Below are positions 6,535-13,243 of a stretch of DNA of 14,182 nt, piece after piece (the first letter of the stretch is position 1; each line of letters starts with the position of its first letter). The position numbers and the translations under genes were made by a program. This DNA is from Clostridia bacterium (GTDB lineage: Bacteria > Bacillota > Clostridia > Oscillospirales > Oscillospiraceae), in NCBI GenBank assembly GCA_021153265.1, contig JAGKTU010000056.1:1-14182 (forward strand), in the 5' to 3' direction. The notes beneath the pieces are model-generated. The model did no database searches and had not been told where the DNA came from. It saw only the letters and a list, made by a program, of their open reading frames with translations.

Positions 6535-6569
6535 CTGTGCAAAGTGCAAGAAATATAATGTACGAGCGG

Positions 6570-6593
6570 TGTCGAAAATGTGTGAAATCGACA
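6570..6593. promoter_or_regulatory. Inverted pair of TGTCGA half-sites (Spo0A-box-like)
   Basis: TGTCGA (6570-6575) and TCGACA (6588-6593) form an inverted pair with 12 bases between them. The left copy reads TGTCGAAAA, containing the full TGTCGAA core of the 0A box. The site lies in the 229-base gap between the LCP and BlaI-type genes, about 75 bases before the -35. Whether the Spo0A-like protein encoded 1.2 kb upstream binds here is a guess. Confidence 0.3.
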
Positions 6594-6637
6594 TACTGAA
6601 TTTCGGTACAGGGACAATGATAGTGGAATATGCAATA

Positions 6638-6660
6638 ATTTGTGCGAAAATGGCACAAAT
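6638..6660. promoter_or_regulatory. Perfect 8-bp inverted repeat upstream of the BlaI-type gene (candidate operator)
   Basis: ATTTGTGC (6638-6645) and GCACAAAT (6653-6660) are perfect inverted copies separated by 7 bases. The dyad ends 7 bases before the -35 hexamer at 6668. Its size and position are those of a dimer-binding operator. It does not resemble the TACA/TGTA-type BlaI/MecI operator known from staphylococci. No U-tract follows, so it is not a terminator. Confidence 0.55.
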
Positions 6661-6667
6661 GGATGAA

Positions 6668-6696
6668 TTGACAAAATCTGTAAATGTCGCTATAAT
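6668..6696 (+). promoter_or_regulatory. Perfect consensus sigma-A promoter of the BlaI-type gene
   Basis: TTGACA (6668-6673), 17 bases, TATAAT (6691-6696). The start site should be near 6703, giving a leader of only about 17 bases, most of it the ribosome binding site GGAGGTGAGG. Such a promoter would be constitutively strong unless repressed. Confidence 0.9.
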
Positions 6697-6719
6697 AACC
6701 GAAACTGGAGGTGAGGCGG

Positions 6720-7088
6720 ATGGAACTTACAAAAAGTGAACTGGAGATCATGGATGTATTGTGGGAGGTAGACGGCCCGCTGTGCCGTTCTGACCTGTTG
6801 GAATTTTCTGTGGAAAAATCCTGGAAGGATAGCTCCGTGCATATCCTGCTCAATGGCTTACTGCAGAAAAATGCGATTCGGGAAGCAGGACTGGTCAAGC
6901 GCAGCAAGACATACGGCCGCACATTCGAACCCACATTGACCAGAGAGGAATATTTTGCTGCCACCATCTTCTGCCACCGGTATAAACCGGATCTGGTTGG
7001 CTTGGTGGAGGCACTTCTTAACCGGCCTGATATGTCCAAAGATACACTGCTCCAAATCAGCAGCATGGTCGCGGAAAAACTCAAATAA
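6720..7088 (+). CDS. BlaI/MecI/CopY-family winged-helix transcriptional repressor (orphan)
   Basis: A 122-residue protein, the usual length for the family. I chose ATG 6720 because GGAGGTGA lies 5-6 bases upstream; an in-frame GTG at 6711 is inside that ribosome binding site. The N-terminal winged helix reads MELTKSELEIMDVLWEV, then KSWKDSSVHILLNGLLQKNAI in the place of the usual ws..TvkTlLnrLvkKg, and the wing ends in RTFEPTLTREEYFA. Residues about 75-120 are the helical dimerisation part. Members repress beta-lactamase, copper or cell-wall stress genes and are often inactivated by a BlaR1/MecR1 membrane sensor protease. No such gene is beside it, and the gene stands alone between two terminators. 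It probably controls itself through the dyad and promoter just upstream; targets elsewhere cannot be seen. Confidence 0.88.
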   Translation: MELTKSELEIMDVLWEVDGPLCRSDLLEFSVEKSWKDSSVHILLNGLLQKNAIREAGLVKRSKTYGRTFEPTLTREEYFAATIFCHRYKPDLVGLVEALLNRPDMSKDTLLQISSMVAEKLK

Positions 7089-7093
7089 GCCAT

Positions 7094-7123
7094 AAGGCGG
7101 AACCGATGTGGTTCCGCCTTTTT
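7094..7123 (+). terminator. Intrinsic terminator of the BlaI-type gene
   Basis: AAGGCGGAAC / GTTCCGCCTT form a perfect 10-bp stem with a 7-base loop and a following T-run (to 7123). Confidence 0.92.
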
Positions 7124-7144
7124 GTGTCTACACGGACCGTGAGG

Positions 7145-7173
7145 TTGACAAACGGAGGTTCTGGGTGTATAGT
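7145..7173 (+). promoter_or_regulatory. Sigma-A promoter of the GlmU-like/GlmM-like operon
   Basis: TTGACA (7145-7150), 17 bases, TATAGT (7168-7173): 6 of 6 and 5 of 6 matches. The start should be near 7180, about 45 bases before the first ATG. Confidence 0.85.
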
Positions 7174-7190
7174 ATTGTGGTTAAAGTATT

Positions 7191-7205
7191 GGCGGCACAG
7201 CCGCC
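7191..7205 (+). other. GC-rich leader hairpin before the GlmU-like gene
   Basis: GGCGGC (7191-7196) and GCCGCC (7200-7205) form a 6-bp all-GC stem with a 3-base loop. It lies inside the short leader, ending 5 bases before the AGGAG ribosome binding site. It could protect the 5' end or tune translation. There is no T-run. Confidence 0.35.
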
Positions 7206-7224
7206 TGAACAGGAGTGAAGCGTT

Positions 7225-7881
7225 ATGATCAAGACAACTGAACTGTACGACCTGAGCCATTCTATGGCAGGAGATTATCTCAGTGGTTTTGACTATCCCT
7301 GGCAGGCCCTGGCCGGCATCAAGGCGCTGATCCTGGATCTGGGATCTAAGCTTGGGGAAGAGTATGTCCGGCCGGAGGAAAATGTCTGGGTGCATAAGAC
7401 AGCTAAGGTTGCCCCCACGGCATATCTGGGTGCGCCCTGCATCATCGGTGCCAATACTGAGGTGCGTCACGGTGCTTTTGTCCGGGGCAGCGCTCTGGTG
7501 GGCGAAAACTGCGTGGTGGGCAACTCCGTGGAACTGAAAAATGTGATCCTGTTTGACAATGTGCAGGTTCCTCATTATAATTATGTTGGTGACAGCATTC
7601 TGGGCTATAAGGCCCACATGGGTGCCGGCAGTCTGACTTCCAACGTCAAGTCCGACCGGACTTTGGTGGTTGTCAAAAACGGCGACCAGCATATCCCCAC
7701 TGGCCTTAAAAAATTCGGTGCCATGCTGGGCGATCGGGTGGAGGTCGGCTGCAACAGCGTTCTCAATCCCGGTACTGTCATCGGAAAAGACACGAACATC
7801 TATCCCACTTCCTGCGTCCGGGGTGTCGTACCCCCCAACAGCATATGGAAGACCGGCGGTGTCGTGGTGGAGAAGATCTGA
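7225..7881 (+). CDS. GlmU-like left-handed beta-helix protein (hexapeptide-repeat acyltransferase type)
   Basis: A 218-residue protein starting at ATG 7225, 9 bases after AGGAG. Residues about 52-205 are hexapeptide repeats forming a left-handed beta-helix (runs such as KVAPTAYLGAPCIIGANTEV and RGSALVGENCVVGNSVELKNVI). The block VPHYNYVGDSILG (115-127) corresponds to HLSYLGDAEIG of the GlmU acetyltransferase half, with His117 and Tyr120 at the catalytic His and Tyr positions; AHMGAGSLTSN (130-140) corresponds to NIGAGTITCN. There is no N-terminal nucleotidyltransferase domain; residues 1-50 are helical (YPWQALAGIKALILDLG). Databases often name such proteins UDP-N-acetylglucosamine pyrophosphorylase, but only the acyltransferase-type half is present. 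It directly precedes and nearly touches a phosphohexomutase gene, so a joint role in GlcNAc-1-phosphate or related sugar-phosphate metabolism is likely. The exact reaction is unproven. Confidence 0.85.
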   Translation: MIKTTELYDLSHSMAGDYLSGFDYPWQALAGIKALILDLGSKLGEEYVRPEENVWVHKTAKVAPTAYLGAPCIIGANTEVRHGAFVRGSALVGENCVVGNSVELKNVILFDNVQVPHYNYVGDSILGYKAHMGAGSLTSNVKSDRTLVVVKNGDQHIPTGLKKFGAMLGDRVEVGCNSVLNPGTVIGKDTNIYPTSCVRGVVPPNSIWKTGGVVVEKI

Positions 7882-7895
7882 AAGGAGTCAATCCT

Positions 7896-9281
7896 ATGGG
7901 TAAATATTTCGGAACTGACGGCTTCCGCGGCGAAGCCAATGTGAAACTGACTGCTGACCACGCCTTTAAGGTGGGTCGTTTCCTGGGCTGGTATTATACG
8001 CAGCTCAAGCGCAGAAACGGCAGCGATGAGCCTGCCAAGATCGTCATCGGCAAGGATACCCGCCGTTCCAGCTATATGTTTGAGTACTCTTTGGTTGGCG
8101 GTTTGGTGGCTTCCGGCGCGGATGCTTACCTGCTCCATGTCACCACCACCCCCTCTGTTGCCTATGTGGTACGCACTGAGAGTTTTGACTGCGGTATCAT
8201 GATCTCCGCATCTCACAATCCCTATTATGACAACGGCATCAAGCTGATCAACGGCTACGGTGAGAAGATGGATGAGAGTGTCATTGCTTTGGTGGAAGCC
8301 TATCTGGACGGTCATCTGGAGGCCTTCGGCCAGAACTGGGAAGAGCTGCCTCTGGCAAAGCGGGATCAGATCGGCCGTACTGTGGACTATGTGGCTGGCC
8401 GTAACCGCTATATCGGCTATCTGATTTCTCTGGGTATGTACTCTTTCAAGGGCGTCAAGGTGGGTCTGGACTGTGCCAACGGCTCTTCCTGGAACATTGC
8501 CAAGAATGTCTTTGATGCCTTGGGTGCCAAGACTTACGTCATCAATGCTGAGCCTGATGGCTACAACATCAACACCAATGCCGGCTCCACACATATTGAG
8601 GTGCTGCGCAAGTACGTTCTGGACAATGGTCTGGACGTGGGCTTTGCTTATGATGGCGATGCCGACCGCTGCCTGTGCGTGGACGAGAAGGGTAATGTGA
8701 TCACCGGTGACCACATTCTGTATATTTACGGCAAGTATATGAAGGAGCGGGGCAAGCTCATGGGCAATACCGTGGTGACCACGGTGATGTCCAACTTTGG
8801 CCTGTATAAGGCTCTGGATGAGCTGGATATCGGCTACGCCAAGACTGCTGTGGGCGATAAGTACGTCTACGAATATATGATGAAGAATAACTGCCGCTTG
8901 GGCGGTGAGCAGTCCGGCCACATCATCTTCTCCAAGTATGCCTCCACCGGCGACGGCATTCTGACCTCTCTTAAGATGATGGAGGTCATGATGGCCAAAA
9001 AGAAGACCATGAGCCAGCTCTGCGACGGACTGACCATCTATCCTCAGGTGCTGAAGAATGTCCGGGTGGCCGATAAGGCCGTTGCACAGGCAGACCCCGA
9101 TGTGCAGGCGGCTGTCAACGAGATCGCTGCAAAATTGGGAGACACCGGCCGTATTCTGGTCCGCGAATCCGGCACAGAGCCTGTTGTCCGGGTCATGGTG
9201 GAAGCTGCCACCGAGGAGATCTGCCAGGAATATGTGGATTTCGTGGTGGATGCCATCAAGCGCAAGGGCCACGCAGTTTGA
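7896..9281 (+). CDS. GlmM-like phosphohexomutase (phosphoglucosamine mutase/phosphomannomutase family)
   Basis: A 461-residue protein. ATG 7896 is used because AAAGGAG, overlapping the previous stop codon, lies just upstream and MGKYFGTDGFRG is the classical GlmM N-terminus. All four active-site segments are visible: ISASHNPYYDNGIKLI with phospho-Ser106, DGDADR (Asp253, Asp255, Asp257) for Mg2+, GGEQSGH (336-342) for sugar recognition, and RESGTEP (423-429) for phosphate binding. GlmM converts glucosamine 6-phosphate to glucosamine 1-phosphate on the way to UDP-GlcNAc and peptidoglycan. Length and motifs fit GlmM best, but specificity among glucosamine, mannose and glucose phosphates cannot be read with certainty. 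It is the second gene of a two-gene unit with the GlmU-like protein (14-base gap). A weak terminator follows. Confidence 0.93.
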   Translation: MGKYFGTDGFRGEANVKLTADHAFKVGRFLGWYYTQLKRRNGSDEPAKIVIGKDTRRSSYMFEYSLVGGLVASGADAYLLHVTTTPSVAYVVRTESFDCGIMISASHNPYYDNGIKLINGYGEKMDESVIALVEAYLDGHLEAFGQNWEELPLAKRDQIGRTVDYVAGRNRYIGYLISLGMYSFKGVKVGLDCANGSSWNIAKNVFDALGAKTYVINAEPDGYNINTNAGSTHIEVLRKYVLDNGLDVGFAYDGDADRCLCVDEKGNVITGDHILYIYGKYMKERGKLMGNTVVTTVMSNFGLYKALDELDIGYAKTAVGDKYVYEYMMKNNCRLGGEQSGHIIFSKYASTGDGILTSLKMMEVMMAKKKTMSQLCDGLTIYPQVLKNVRVADKAVAQADPDVQAAVNEIAAKLGDTGRILVRESGTEPVVRVMVEAATEEICQEYVDFVVDAIKRKGHAV

Positions 9282-9289
9282 TTTTGATC

Positions 9290-9322
9290 GGCCTGCTGCC
9301 CAAATCGGGCGGCAGGCCTTTT
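9290..9322 (+). terminator. Probable terminator after the GlmM-like gene
   Basis: GGCCTGCTGCCC (9290-9301) and GGGCGGCAGGCC (9307-9318) form a 12-bp stem with one wobble pair and a 5-base loop. Only four T follow before a C-run, so read-through into the CotH gene is possible; I see no clear sigma-A promoter in the remaining 66 bases (9323-9388). Confidence 0.75.
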
Positions 9323-9388
9323 CCCCAATTCGGTTGCGCTTATTTTTCGCCCTTTGAATGTAAGTGGTTTATAGAAAGGTAGATAACC

Positions 9389-12300
9389 ATGCAACATAGA
9401 CATAACGACGATGCCTTGCCCAAGGGTGGGGATAAAAGAAAGATATGGATTCTGATCGCAGCCGCTTTGGCGCTGGTGACCCTGTTTGCGGTGGTGGCAT
9501 TGGTGATGTCCCCCGGAAACGGACGGACCTTTCCCGTGTATATCAGCGAGGTGCTGGCTTCCAATACACGCTATCCCAACGGGGATGGCCGGTGCTGCGA
9601 TTACGTGGAACTGTATAACAGCGCAGATTATGCCGTGGACCTTTCCGGTTTCGAACTGGGCGACATTGGCGGCAATCAGCGCTATGTGTTCCCCTCCGGA
9701 ACGGTCATGGAGCCGCACAGCTACTTGGTGGTGTACTGCGACAAGACGGTTACGGACGGAAGCTATGGTCCCTTTGGCATTTCCCGTGCCGGTGGCGAGA
9801 ATATCTACTTGCTGACCACAAATCGTGCTGTAGCAGACAGTATCGTGACAATTGCGACGGATCTGGATCAGTCTATGGTGCGGCAGGCAGATGGCCAGCT
9901 GGCCGTTTCGGATCTGGTAACACCCGGATGCCCCAATGACAAGGAAGTGCAAATCGGTACGGCTGTGTACAACAGTGCGGTATCCCCGGTTCGGATTACG
10001 GAAATCTCTACGGCCAATACGGGCTATTGTGCCGAAGCAGGCGCCCTTTGCGACTGGGTGGAGCTGTTTAACACCTCTGACAAGACGGTGGATATTTCCG
10101 GCTTTATCCTTTCCGATAATACCGGCAATGATAAATTTGTCTTCCCCGAGGATACGGTGATTCCCGGCGGTGGCTACCTGGTGGTCTACTGCAGCGATTC
10201 TGTACAGGAAAACACGGTGGCGTCCTTTGGCTTGAACCGGTCCGGCGGCGAATATGTGGTGCTGAAAACGGCGGACGGCCGAATTGTGGAACTGGTGGAC
10301 ACCATGGCGGTTACCGGCAGCGAGTCTCAGATCCTGCAGGGCGAAACATGGCAGGTAACGACCATCAGCTCTCCGGGCTTTGCCAATACCGAAGAAGGCC
10401 AGCAATCTTACCTCGATTCCATTGGTGCCGGCCGCGGCTCCGTGGTCATCACCGAAGTAATGGCTTCCAACCAGGCATTCTTAGCGGATGCCCGGGGCGA
10501 ATTTTCTGACTGGGTGGAACTTTATAACACCGGCAGTGAGTCTGTAGATCTGACAGGCTGGTTCCTGTCCGATGACCCGGACGAGCCTGCCAAGTGGACT
10601 TTCTCACAGCTTGTGCTGGAACCCGGTCAGTACGCAATTGTGTATTGCTCCGGAAAGGATATGACGATCGACGGCCAGCAGCACACCAACTTCTCTTTGG
10701 CTGCCAGCGGTGAGGGCCTGGTGCTGACTTCTTACGCAGGTGTATGCGTGGATTCTGTCAGCTATACCGAGGCGGAGGAAAACTGCTCGTTTGTATTTGC
10801 TGCAGATGCGGATGCTCAGCAGACCAAATATCCCACACCCGGTCATCCCAATGACATGGATGGCTATGAGAAGTACTGCGCAGGGGCGATGCCCGCAGGC
10901 CCGCTGGCGATCTGGGAGGTCATGACTTCGAATGACTGGTACTTGCCTCAGGCGCTGGGCGTATGCTATGACTGGGTAGAATTGCGGAACATTTCTGATG
11001 ATACGATCCGACTGTCCGATTACAGCATCACAGACGATGCGGATATACCCGGACAGTATGTGCTTCCCGACCGGACGCTGGCTCCCGGTGAGAGCTGTGT
11101 GATCATTCTCTCGGGCGATACTGCTCTGTCCAACGGAAAGTATGACCATGCAGGTTTCTCGCTGAATGCAGCGAAGGATCAGCTGTTCGTATATACGACC
11201 GACGGTGCGCTTCTGGACTATGTGTCGCTGTGCGATATTCCTTTCGGCTACAGCTATGGCCGTGGGTCTGATGTGGGCGGCTTCTTCTATATGAAGCCTA
11301 CCCCCAATACTGCCAATTCTCAGGGCTTTCGGTTGATCAGCGCCATGCCGACTTCCGAGATCCAGCCCGGTGTATATGCTACACAGACCAGTATGGAACT
11401 GCCTCTGGATGCCATCGGTGATATTTACTATACCACCGATGGCAGTGTCCCCACCACGGCCTCGCGGCGGTATACCGGCCCTATTCAGGTGGACAAGACC
11501 ATGGTCGTCCGGGCGGTGTCCGTGGAGAAGGGGAAGCTGAACAGCGACATCTACACATCTACCTTCATCGTTCAGGAGCCCCACGATATTCCGGTGGTCA
11601 GTTTGGTGACAGACCCGGAGAATCTCTGGGGCTCCACAGGCATTTATAAGTACAATCTGGAGATCAAAGAGGAAAAAAGACCTGCAAATCTGGCATATGA
11701 GGGCGAAGACGGCAGCTTCAGCATTGACTGCGAGATCAGTCTGCATGGCGGCATGACCGTCACAGCCATGGATAAGAAATCCTTTACCCTTCGTTTTCAC
11801 GACAACTATGCCGGCAAACTGGACTATGATCTGTTTGAAGACGGTGAGGTGACCAGCTTTCGGTCCCTGCTGCTCAGAGCCTCCCACGAGAGTACCTATT
11901 CTTCCCACATGCGCGATGCGCTGATGGGTCATGTGGCATCCAACAGCAGCGATGCCATGGTGGCGCAGAAATTCAAGTACGTGGCACTCTACCTCAATGG
12001 CGAATACTGGGGGTTGTATGCCCTTCGGGAGCATCATTCCGAGGAGCACTTTGCAACCTATCAGAATGTTCCTGCATCCTCCGTGGCAAGGCCCATGAAA
12101 TATGCCCAAGGTACCAACAGCCTGACGGAGATCTACCAATTCAGCCTGAATAACAGCTTCGCCAGCGAGAAGAACTATGCTTATGCAAAGTCCCTGCTGA
12201 ATCTGGAGAGCTTTGCGGACTGGATCATCTTTGAGGCATATACAGGCAACATAGATATCAATGAGAACATGCGCTATTACTACACCGCCGCCGATGGTAA

Positions 12301-12700
12301 GTGGTATTGCGGTCTGGTGGATGTGGATCTCGGTATGTTCAGTTTTCAGTGCTTTGAAACGGTGACGGAAGCCTTCCATCACAATGCTATTCCGGAGGCG
12401 CTGATGGCCAATAAGGAGTTTCGGGCGATGGTTGCCAAGCGGCTGGCGGAACTGCTGAAAGGTTCGCTGTCGGATGAGGCGATGATCGCCAATATCGACT
12501 GGATGGCCGGAATCATCCGCAACGAAGTGGCTATGGATTGTGCCCGTTGGGGCGGCACTTCCAAGCACTGGGAACGGATGGTCGTTGATTTGAAGACCTT
12601 CTGCGATGGCCGCGCCGAGCGCTTGATCAACAGTTTTTGCTCGTCGTTCCACTTATCGGATGCAGAGAAACAGGAATATTTCGGTGACTTGCTGAAGTAA
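9389..12700 (+). CDS. Membrane-anchored lamin-tail-domain/CotH kinase family protein
   Basis: An 1103-residue protein starting at ATG 9389 after GAAAGGTAG. A short basic cytoplasmic segment (KRK at 16-18) and one membrane helix (about 19-41) anchor it facing outward. Four lamin-tail domains follow, at about 50-155, 201-305, 352-455 and 507-610; each shows the pattern I-x-E-V/I-x-x-x-N, a D-W/Y-V-E-L-Y/F-N core, a G-x-x-L-S-D turn and an L-V-V-Y-C strand. A chitobiase C-terminal-like domain lies at about 655-728 (DIYYTTDGSVPT, YTGPI). The CotH domain spans about 735-1080 with ISLHGG, YVALYLNGEYWGLYALRE, YTGNIDINENMRYYY and the DVD metal motif (978-980, VDVDLGM). CotH proteins are atypical kinases, known in Bacillus for phosphorylating spore coat proteins; LTD-CotH fusions are thought to act at the cell surface. 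The substrate is unknown. The gene ends in a terminator shared with the opposing lipoprotein gene. Confidence 0.92.
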   Translation: MQHRHNDDALPKGGDKRKIWILIAAALALVTLFAVVALVMSPGNGRTFPVYISEVLASNTRYPNGDGRCCDYVELYNSADYAVDLSGFELGDIGGNQRYVFPSGTVMEPHSYLVVYCDKTVTDGSYGPFGISRAGGENIYLLTTNRAVADSIVTIATDLDQSMVRQADGQLAVSDLVTPGCPNDKEVQIGTAVYNSAVSPVRITEISTANTGYCAEAGALCDWVELFNTSDKTVDISGFILSDNTGNDKFVFPEDTVIPGGGYLVVYCSDSVQENTVASFGLNRSGGEYVVLKTADGRIVELVDTMAVTGSESQILQGETWQVTTISSPGFANTEEGQQSYLDSIGAGRGSVVITEVMASNQAFLADARGEFSDWVELYNTGSESVDLTGWFLSDDPDEPAKWTFSQLVLEPGQYAIVYCSGKDMTIDGQQHTNFSLAASGEGLVLTSYAGVCVDSVSYTEAEENCSFVFAADADAQQTKYPTPGHPNDMDGYEKYCAGAMPAGPLAIWEVMTSNDWYLPQALGVCYDWVELRNISDDTIRLSDYSITDDADIPGQYVLPDRTLAPGESCVIILSGDTALSNGKYDHAGFSLNAAKDQLFVYTTDGALLDYVSLCDIPFGYSYGRGSDVGGFFYMKPTPNTANSQGFRLISAMPTSEIQPGVYATQTSMELPLDAIGDIYYTTDGSVPTTASRRYTGPIQVDKTMVVRAVSVEKGKLNSDIYTSTFIVQEPHDIPVVSLVTDPENLWGSTGIYKYNLEIKEEKRPANLAYEGEDGSFSIDCEISLHGGMTVTAMDKKSFTLRFHDNYAGKLDYDLFEDGEVTSFRSLLLRASHESTYSSHMRDALMGHVASNSSDAMVAQKFKYVALYLNGEYWGLYALREHHSEEHFATYQNVPASSVARPMKYAQGTNSLTEIYQFSLNNSFASEKNYAYAKSLLNLESFADWIIFEAYTGNIDINENMRYYYTAADGKWYCGLVDVDLGMFSFQCFETVTEAFHHNAIPEALMANKEFRAMVAKRLAELLKGSLSDEAMIANIDWMAGIIRNEVAMDCARWGGTSKHWERMVVDLKTFCDGRAERLINSFCSSFHLSDAEKQEYFGDLLK

Positions 12701-12741
12701 TAAGGAATGCTTTTCTGAATTGAACCGGAAAAAATCGAAGA

Positions 12742-12773
12742 AAAAGGACCGTTTCGTAAGAAACGGTCCTTTT
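12742..12773. terminator. Bidirectional terminator between the CotH-family gene and the lipoprotein gene
   Basis: A perfect 14-bp stem (AAAAGGACCGTTTC / GAAACGGTCCTTTT) with a GTAA tetraloop is flanked by A's on the left and T's on the right. It can end transcription from both converging genes. Confidence 0.92.
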
Positions 12774-12786
12774 GTTATGAAACATA

Positions 12787-13104
12787 TCAGTAGAGATTCT
12801 CCAGCTCTTCTACAATGTCATTGCCCAGGTCTTCAACGTCGCTCTCGAACTGCTCAGCGGCATCCTCGTCCTTTTCTTCCAGAGCGTCGTAGATGTCTTC
12901 GTAATCCTCGCCCATCTCTTCGAACTCTTCCATCAACTCGTTCAGCTTGTCCAGATCCTCATCTTCGATGGCAGCGATGATCTCGTCGCCCAGCTCCTCG
13001 AGATCCTTCAGGAACTGGTCGGCAGCTTTCTGCTCCTTGGACTTGCAGGCGGTCAGGCTGAGCATCATAACGACGACCAGCAGGATAGCAAGCAACTACT
13101 TCAT
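12787..13104 (-). pseudogene. Small acidic lipoprotein gene with an amber codon at codon 3
   Basis: Read on the minus strand, the expected start ATG (13104-13102) has AAGGAG 9 bases upstream and is followed by AAG and then TAG (13098-13096). After the stop the frame is open for 102 codons: LLAILLVVVMMLSLTAC is a typical lipoprotein signal with lipobox LTAC (Cys at codon 20), followed by KSKEQK and an 80-residue, highly acidic, helical region rich in Glu, Asp and Leu. Restoring one base (TAG to AAG) would give the canonical MKKLLAILL start. The alternative is initiation at the TTG directly after the stop (13095-13093), but this is 18 bases from the ribosome binding site and removes the basic n-region. 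Promoter, ribosome binding site, reading frame and terminator are otherwise intact, so the lesion is recent, translation re-starts, or the base is a sequence error. I do not recognise the mature protein; its function is unknown. Confidence 0.75.
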
Positions 13105-13150
13105 AATTTTTCTCTCCTTAATTATGTAGGTAGTGGTTTCCCACGAGGAC

Positions 13151-13179
13151 ATTATAACACGACGTGAGGACAAAGTCAA
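13151..13179 (-). promoter_or_regulatory. Sigma-A promoter of the lipoprotein gene
   Basis: On the minus strand, TTGACT (13179-13174), 17 bases, TATAAT (13156-13151): 5 of 6 and 6 of 6 matches. Transcription should start near 13144, about 40 bases before the ATG. Confidence 0.87.
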
Positions 13180-13197
13180 ATAAAATTGCGCTAAAGG

Positions 13198-13231
13198 AAA
13201 ACGCCCTGCCGGCTCTCCCCGGCAGGGCGTT
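13198..13231 (-). terminator. Intrinsic terminator of yebC
   Basis: A perfect 13-bp stem (AACGCCCTGCCGG at 13200-13212, CCGGCAGGGCGTT at 13219-13231) with a 6-base loop is followed on the minus strand by TTTT, then a mixed T-rich stretch. It starts 12 bases after the stop codon. Confidence 0.88.
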
Positions 13232-13243
13232 GGATGTGTGCAA

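Noticed and set aside
6554..6559. Second TATAAT upstream of the BlaI-type gene
   Set aside because: No acceptable -35 at 16-18 bases; the matching position falls in the T-run of the preceding terminator. The promoter at 6668-6696 is far better.
7800..9272. 490-codon minus-strand open frame opposite the GlmM-like gene
   Set aside because: The plus strand carries all four phosphohexomutase motifs; the reverse frame has none and no start signals.
10604..12652. 682-codon minus-strand open frame opposite the CotH-family gene
   Set aside because: Antisense shadow: no ribosome binding site, no family motif, His/Gln/Ile-rich composition typical of the reverse frame of a biased gene.
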